Assembly: GCA_019915135.1 (NCBI GenBank)
Contig: JAHLMK010000007.1
Span: 1,674,001 to 1,738,000, forward strand
From: Strobilurus pachycystidiatus
Lineage: Eukaryota > Basidiomycota > Agaricomycetes > Agaricales > Physalacriaceae
Length of the DNA: 64,000 nucleotides
Direction of reading: 5' to 3'
Of this stretch, positions 59,301 through 64,000 are shown one piece after another. The notes beneath the pieces are model-generated. The model was not told the origin of the DNA. It did no database searches and saw nothing but the letters and a program-made list of their open reading frames with translations. Made by a program: the position numbers and the translations under genes. Each line of letters starts with the position of its first letter. The first letter of the stretch is position 1.

Positions 59301-59899
59301 TGCACGAACACGGATTCATCCACGGGGATCTGAAGATTGACAACTGTCTTCTCCGGTTGGAGGACGTCCCCGGCGGGGCATCGGCGTGGGACAGCGCCTA
59401 CGATCCCTCTGGCGATAATGGATGGAGCAGCAAAGGGATCAAGCTCATCGACTTTGGAAGGACCATCAATACGCGCCTGTTCCCCCCCGGGCAGCAGTTC
59501 GTTGCGGACTGGCCGACGGACGACCGCGACTGCTTCGAAATTCGCGAGAACAGGCCTTGGACATACCAGACTGACTATTTTGGGCTTGTGGGTGTCGTGT
59601 ACTGCCTGCTCTTTGGAAAGTACATCCAGGCGAGCTCTGTCGCCGTGTCCGGTCCAGGTGGGCGGTATAGGATCGCGACGCCGTTCAAGCGGTATTGGCA
59701 GACGGAGATGTGGGAGGAGTTCTTCGATATGTTGCTCAACCCCACCGAGGTGGAGGGTGTGGGTGGGAAGCTGCCGATTACTGCTGAGCTGGCGGATATG
59801 AGGCGGGGGATGGAGATGTGGTTGCAGGCGAATTGCAATCGGACGAGTGGGACGTTGAAGGGACTGTTGAAGAAGGTGGAGATGTCGTGTTTGAGATAA
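56378..59899 (+). CDS. BUB1: Spindle-checkpoint kinase Bub1 (Bub1/Mad3 type)
   Basis: Kinase of the mitotic checkpoint that binds kinetochores and phosphorylates histone H2A. Start MAVSKRDLEAQRRDFTTRIA, then the TPR-like Bub1/Mad3 region: PLALYVQFVQWIIKNYAEND, YKTDLRYLKLWVLYARQTDL and SLLYEEYAKSLERVGR, with IGDAEQIYRTGIKRQVRPLE in exon 2. Middle: PTVTINTKEALADVLGMYNS (conserved Bub1 middle motif) and a KEN box (LKENHA, 57546-57554). The last exon from about 57642 is long and encodes a disordered acidic part, FEEDY-like repeats, and the C-terminal kinase: KLGEGGFGAVFHAQS, MVALKVVRP, ESFLVLEYCSQGTLLSVVNK, catalytic FIHGDLKIDNCLL, KLIDFGRTINTR (DFG). Ends EMSCLR at 59897-59899. The kinase motifs are intact, so this is Bub1-like rather than Mad3-like. 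It is 150 bp from the divergent broken dehydrogenase. Confidence 0.93.
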
Positions 59900-61327
59900 C
59901 TTATGTATACCAATCTTACTACTCTACTACTATTGTTTCCTTGAGCTATTGTTTTTGTCAGGTAGCTAATGAGTATAGCCCAAGAGTGACCCCTGGGATA
60001 TTGGACAAGGTGCGTCGCTGCTTTTGCCTTTTGCCTGCTGAATGAATGGGATGAATGATATCAGCGGAAGACTTTCCCTTCCCACAAATGTCGAAGGTGT
60101 TCTCTGACTTCCGACTCCCTAGAACCACATTCTTACTTGGGCAAATTTCTCCAGACCAATGACTTTGTTGACGCCGTTCCTCTTCCTGGCTGCTGCGGAA
60201 GTCGCCATTCATCGAGGTGATTATCACTTGGGCCATCAAGCATCTCCCGTCCCGATGGCGTGAGACGTATTCATTCGTGATGTGATTTTGGTGCCGGTGT
60301 TCGAATCCTCGCCTTTGCGTGCACAGGAAGACGACGACTCAATCAATATGTAGACACAATGAATGATACAACACCGCCTCAGGCTCAGACCAACAACTCC
60401 GACTTCATTGTGTTCTGGTTGGCATGCGTGTCGTGGCGCGACGGCGCCGTTTGTGAACCAAAGCTTGGACTTGTGGGCATCAGGATTCCGTGTCTGAGGG
60501 TATGACGAAGCGCGGGCCAGTTATTGCGCCGTCGAAGTATAGTCGAAGGCAAAGTGCATGGGTATTGAAACAGTTTGGGACGTCGACGTCGGCGTCGGTC
60601 TCAAGGTTCCAAACGTAGGCAGAGTTCGGGTAGCCGAGCTTGGGTGATTGATGGCATCTTCAACTTGATTAGTCTCGGGACGTAAGATGCAGGATTCTTG
60701 GTGTAACAAGCTTGTGGGGAATGTATAGATGTGGCGCAGGCCCTAGGTATTAGAGTTGCAGTTGAACGATGAACGTGGCCGAGGCACTGAGAAGGTCCCT
60801 CGACCCTACAGGTATTGAAGTACACAGGTCCGAGGTTTGGCAAGAACATGAGTTGGTGTTTGGGGGGCCCGAGCACTGGGGTTCGAAACTCCGCACCGGC
60901 AGCCATTCCTGTGATTGGCAGAAACGACGACTGTGTGTCTCGGACTGGGTCTGCGAGTGCCACGAAACAAGAGCAGAGTGCGCTGCGCAACGACGTATTT
61001 TTTTTGAAATAAAATGCAGGCAGGGACAGGGCGAGTTGCGACCGGAGGCAAAGAGCAGTGTCCGGGGTCCGTCTCGAAGCAGTCGAGCAATCGCAGGACG
61101 GCCAAGTCCGTAACCAGCCTACAGGCTCTGCCATTTCACCCTCTGCCCGCCCACTTTCTTTCGTCGTCGTCGTGCCCGGCGTCCTGCTCGAGGCATTTTT
61201 GCTGCGCTTCAGTGTACCACTTGTTCTGGGCTCGTGCGCTGGCGATTCGTTACGACCTATTCGCTATCAGTCACGTTTGAATTCTATCGTGCTTCCTTTT
61301 TCCTTTCCTTCACTTTAATTCCAAGGC
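59900..61327. other. Intergenic region between BUB1 and the ataxin-2 gene
   Basis: No gene seen in 1.4 kb. A minus ORF of 177 codons (60601-61134) has no domain and lies opposite GC-rich DNA. A GTTCGAATCC word at 60300 resembles a tRNA B box, but no arms pair. The last 150 bases are rich in CTTTC and TTCC, as in fungal promoters. Confidence 0.5.
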
Positions 61328-64000
61328 ATGGCCACCACCGCACGCCCTCCCAAGCCTGTGCGCAAGGGAGCCGCCCCAGACCCGCCCCGGTGCGTTTTTG
61401 TCCTGCCATATCCCGCCGTCCCTCTCATGGCCCACCCAGTAATGCCTGGACCGGCGCGCGGGCCTCGCCCACTTTCGCCGCGTCGTCGAGCTCGGCGCGC
61501 CCCGCGAACACCCAGCCGCCGCAGAGCCAGGCCGCCGTCGCCGCCGCACCACAGGGAAACGGGCCCGTCCGAGCTGAGGATGCCGTTCTTCGGTCTCTGT
61601 CCGGGCTGACGGTGCGTGCACCCATCTGCCCTCTCGCTCCTGCTAAACCATCGCAGGGCACAACGATCACGCTCACCACCAAGACATCCATTCGTTACGA
61701 GGGCGTCGTCTTCTCCACCGGCGGCGAGGGCGACACCACCGGCGTCACGCTCAAGGACGCCAAGGAGATATCCGACTCGGGCGCCCCGCTCAAGGACCAG
61801 CTCTTCATTGCCTCCACCAACATCGAGTCCTGGGCATCGGGCCCTGCCGATGCCAAGCTGACCAACGGCGACAGTGAGCATGTCTCCCCCTTTTGGTGTA
61901 TATCCCGTCCCAAATACGCCCCCCACAGCCTTCCGCACCGACACGGACATCAGCCAAAAGAAGGGCACCGGCCGCGAACGCGAGCTGCAGGCATGGCAGC
62001 CCGATGCGCCTGTGCCCAGCAACGCGCACCCGGCCGCCGGCGACGATCTCACATTCGGTCCTGGCGCCAACAACAGCTCCTGGGACCAGTTCCATGTCAA
62101 CGAAAGTCTCTTTGGCGTCAAAACAAGTTTCGACGAGGAATTGTACACCACAAAACTCGATCGATCGGCCGCTGACTTCAAGGAGCGCGAGCGCAAGGCC
62201 CAGCGCATCGCCAACGAAATCATCGGGGTGCGTACCGCCACTCTTGCCCAACACTGTCCCAGCACTCATGATGCCACCTGCAGACCACCGCGGCCAATCC
62301 ACACATCGCAGAGGAGCGGAACCAGGCCGACGACAGCGGTGTGAACGAGGAGGACAAGTGAGCCGCTGCCGTCGCACTCGTGCTTCCTCATTACTGACGC
62401 GAGCCAGGTACGGCGCCGTTGTTCGTGGCACAAACGCCTATGTCCCTCCCGGTGCTCGCAGCAAAGGTGGTCCTCTGCCTCCTGGCACCACACCGGCAAA
62501 GAGCGATGTACCAAAGGTCTCCGTCAACGGTCCTGACGGTGCCGCAGCGTCTCAGACCCAAACCCCGCCGCCTTCTTCATCAAAGGGATCCTCGCCTGCT
62601 CCCTCAGGCTCAGCCAAGGTTCATTGCCTACCTCTTGCTCACTCTGTCCACTTCTAAAACCCCTTCTAGCCCCCGGCCGATGCTGTTCCTGCTTTCCGTG
62701 ACTTTGTAACCAGCGAGAAGCAGAGGCTGACCCAGAAGCGGCAAGCCCTGGTCAAAAACGAGATGGATAAACGCATGGCAGAACTCGTAAAGTTCAGTAA
62801 GAGCTTCAAGGTGTGTCTTTACACCAGCCATTTTTTCTACCTCTAACACCGCGTCTGCAAGCTGAACAAACCGATTCCTGAGGACTTGGTTCCCATTCTC
62901 GCCAAAGACGAGGAGAAGCAAAAGGCTATCAAGGAAAAGGCGAGCAAGGACGCGGCGTCTGCACTCGCGCGCAACATTGGTGCGACAACACCCGCCGGCG
63001 CGCCTCGGGCTCAAGGCGGAAAAGCGGCCAACATCGCGGAGGCAAACCGCAAGAATGTCGTCAACGGTTCCAAAACAACTGTCGCCCCGCCCGTTGCTTC
63101 CGCTACTGCACAGAAAGCGGCGACGGCTGTCAAGGCGGATACTGCCAAGAAGCCCGTCATGGTCATCCAACCTATTCCGCCCTTCAAGGGCCCCGCCGCC
63201 GCCGTTCGACGCCCGCTCACCCAGGCTGCGACCTCTGCGACCGTGGTCAAGGCTAACGGCGGTGTTACGTCACCTACTGGCGGGGATATTGCTACCATGT
63301 CTGCTCCATTGAAGGCACCAGCGTCCCCCTCGAATCGTCTCAATGTGAACGCTTCATCGTTCAGACCCAACCCGAAGGCAAGCGCGTTCACCCCGGTTGG
63401 ATCCGTCCTTTCGGTCTCAATTTTCGAACGCTGACCTTTTACTGAAGGGTACACCCTCCCCGAATCCCAGCATGACTTCGTCAGCGGCGTCCCCGAAACC
63501 CAAAGATGCAGTATGCCTCCGTCTTATCTTTTGTCTTATCAGACGTTCCTGAGACCCTGTATTTCAGACTACCACCAATCCCTTCTTCGGCGCACGGGTC
63601 ATCAAGAAGACTCCCCCTGTCAACATCAAGGAAGATTTCAATCCGTTCAAGCACGGCAAGGTTCCAGAGGCTCACAGTATATGTATGTACCCGAGCAAGA
63701 GACTCGTTCATCCGTTTCTGACATTTGTGGGGCAGCTCCTTCGTGGCCATACACTGGAAAGCGCTTCATGTTGTTGTATCCCACACCTCAGCACCATCAG
63801 CCGCAACAACAACAGCCTCACATGGTTTCCCCTGTCCCCCCACCCATGCCTCCTCCTTCCTACGAGGAAGACTCTGCTTCGCAGGCTGCCACCCGCGGTT
63901 ACGTCTTCTATCCACACTATGGATATCCGGGTCAAGTGAGTGCTTGCTTCCTTGTCAAATGCCTTTGGACTAAGGCGGTATGACAGCCTATGATGCCTGG
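61328..64000 (+). CDS. PBP1: Ataxin-2/Pbp1 homologue, 5' part (continues beyond window)
   Basis: RNA-binding, stress-granule protein that works with poly(A)-binding protein. Start MATTARPPKPVRKGAAPDPP at 61328, then the LSm-like domain: AEDAVLRSLSGLT and, in the next exon, TTITLTTKTSIRYEGVVFST, GGEGDTTGVTLKDAKEI. The LsmAD region follows: FRTDTDISQKK, RERELQAWQPDAP and SSWDQFHVNESLFGVKTSFD. Next exons: YGAVVRGTNAYVPPGARSKG (typical ataxin-2), DFVTSEKQRLTQKRQALVKN, and LNKPIPEDLVPILAKDEEKQ. At 63340-63370 LNVNASSFRP fits the PAM2 motif that binds the MLLE domain of poly(A)-binding protein. The Pro/Gln/Tyr-rich end (PTPQHHQPQQQQPHMVSPVP) runs off the window. Seven or more introns of about 50-60 nt; the last exons near 63500-63960 are the least certain. 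Confidence 0.9.

Noticed and set aside
60290..60325. tRNA-like B box (GTTCGAATCC)
   Set aside because: The flanking bases do not form a T arm, and no A box or acceptor stem is found upstream.
60601..61134. 177-codon minus ORF as a gene
   Set aside because: No recognisable domain, Cys/Leu/Pro-rich product of the kind expected from random GC-rich frames.

Overview
This window is nuclear DNA of a filamentous basidiomycete, most likely an agaricomycete. The genes are split by many introns of about 45-65 nt with GT-AG ends, intergenic gaps are short, and the conserved proteins (ENA-type ATPase, cullin-3, exportin-T, Bub1, ataxin-2) are fungal in type. No tRNA, rRNA, CRISPR array or viral gene was recognised. 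Splice sites were placed by eye, by keeping reading frames open and matching family patterns, so exon edges are provisional.

Layout. At 0-4.1 kb lies an ENA-type P-type cation ATPase (minus). From 4.1 to 15.4 kb the window is gene-poor: a tandem-repeat block (7.0-8.5 kb), diverged LTR-retrotransposon-like pieces in both orientations (8.8-11.1 kb), a decayed MFS transporter (about 11.6-11.9 kb) and a MITE-like stretch (14.6-15.0 kb). From 15.4 to 36.3 kb it is gene-dense: a small secreted protein, cullin-3, an aldo/keto reductase, a Mis12-like kinetochore protein head-to-head with an Alba-domain protein, a Q-rich hypothetical protein, a GH5 exo-1,3-beta-glucanase, a membrane protein with an acidic N-terminus, an F-box protein and exportin-T. 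From 36.3 to 56.3 kb accessory and broken genes prevail: a Vps62-like gene broken by a 17-bp duplication, a Crinkler/kinase-like gene, an F-box/LRR-like gene, a decayed membrane protein, and two copies of a gene predicted to encode a helical-bundle (HeLo/MLKL-like) protein, with PUS3 as a conserved island. The second helical-bundle copy lies against, and apparently truncates, a zinc-type dehydrogenase. From 56.4 kb to the end are the checkpoint kinase Bub1 and the 5' part of ataxin-2/Pbp1.

How the genes relate. Mis12 and Bub1 are both kinetochore/checkpoint parts. Cullin-3 and the two F-box proteins belong to ubiquitin ligases of different classes. PUS3, exportin-T and the Alba protein all concern tRNA or RNA processing. 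None forms an operon. The most notable part is 39-56 kb, where a recent local duplication of a possible cell-death-type gene, a CRN/kinase-like gene and several freshly broken genes lie together, which suggests a fast-evolving accessory segment between conserved blocks.
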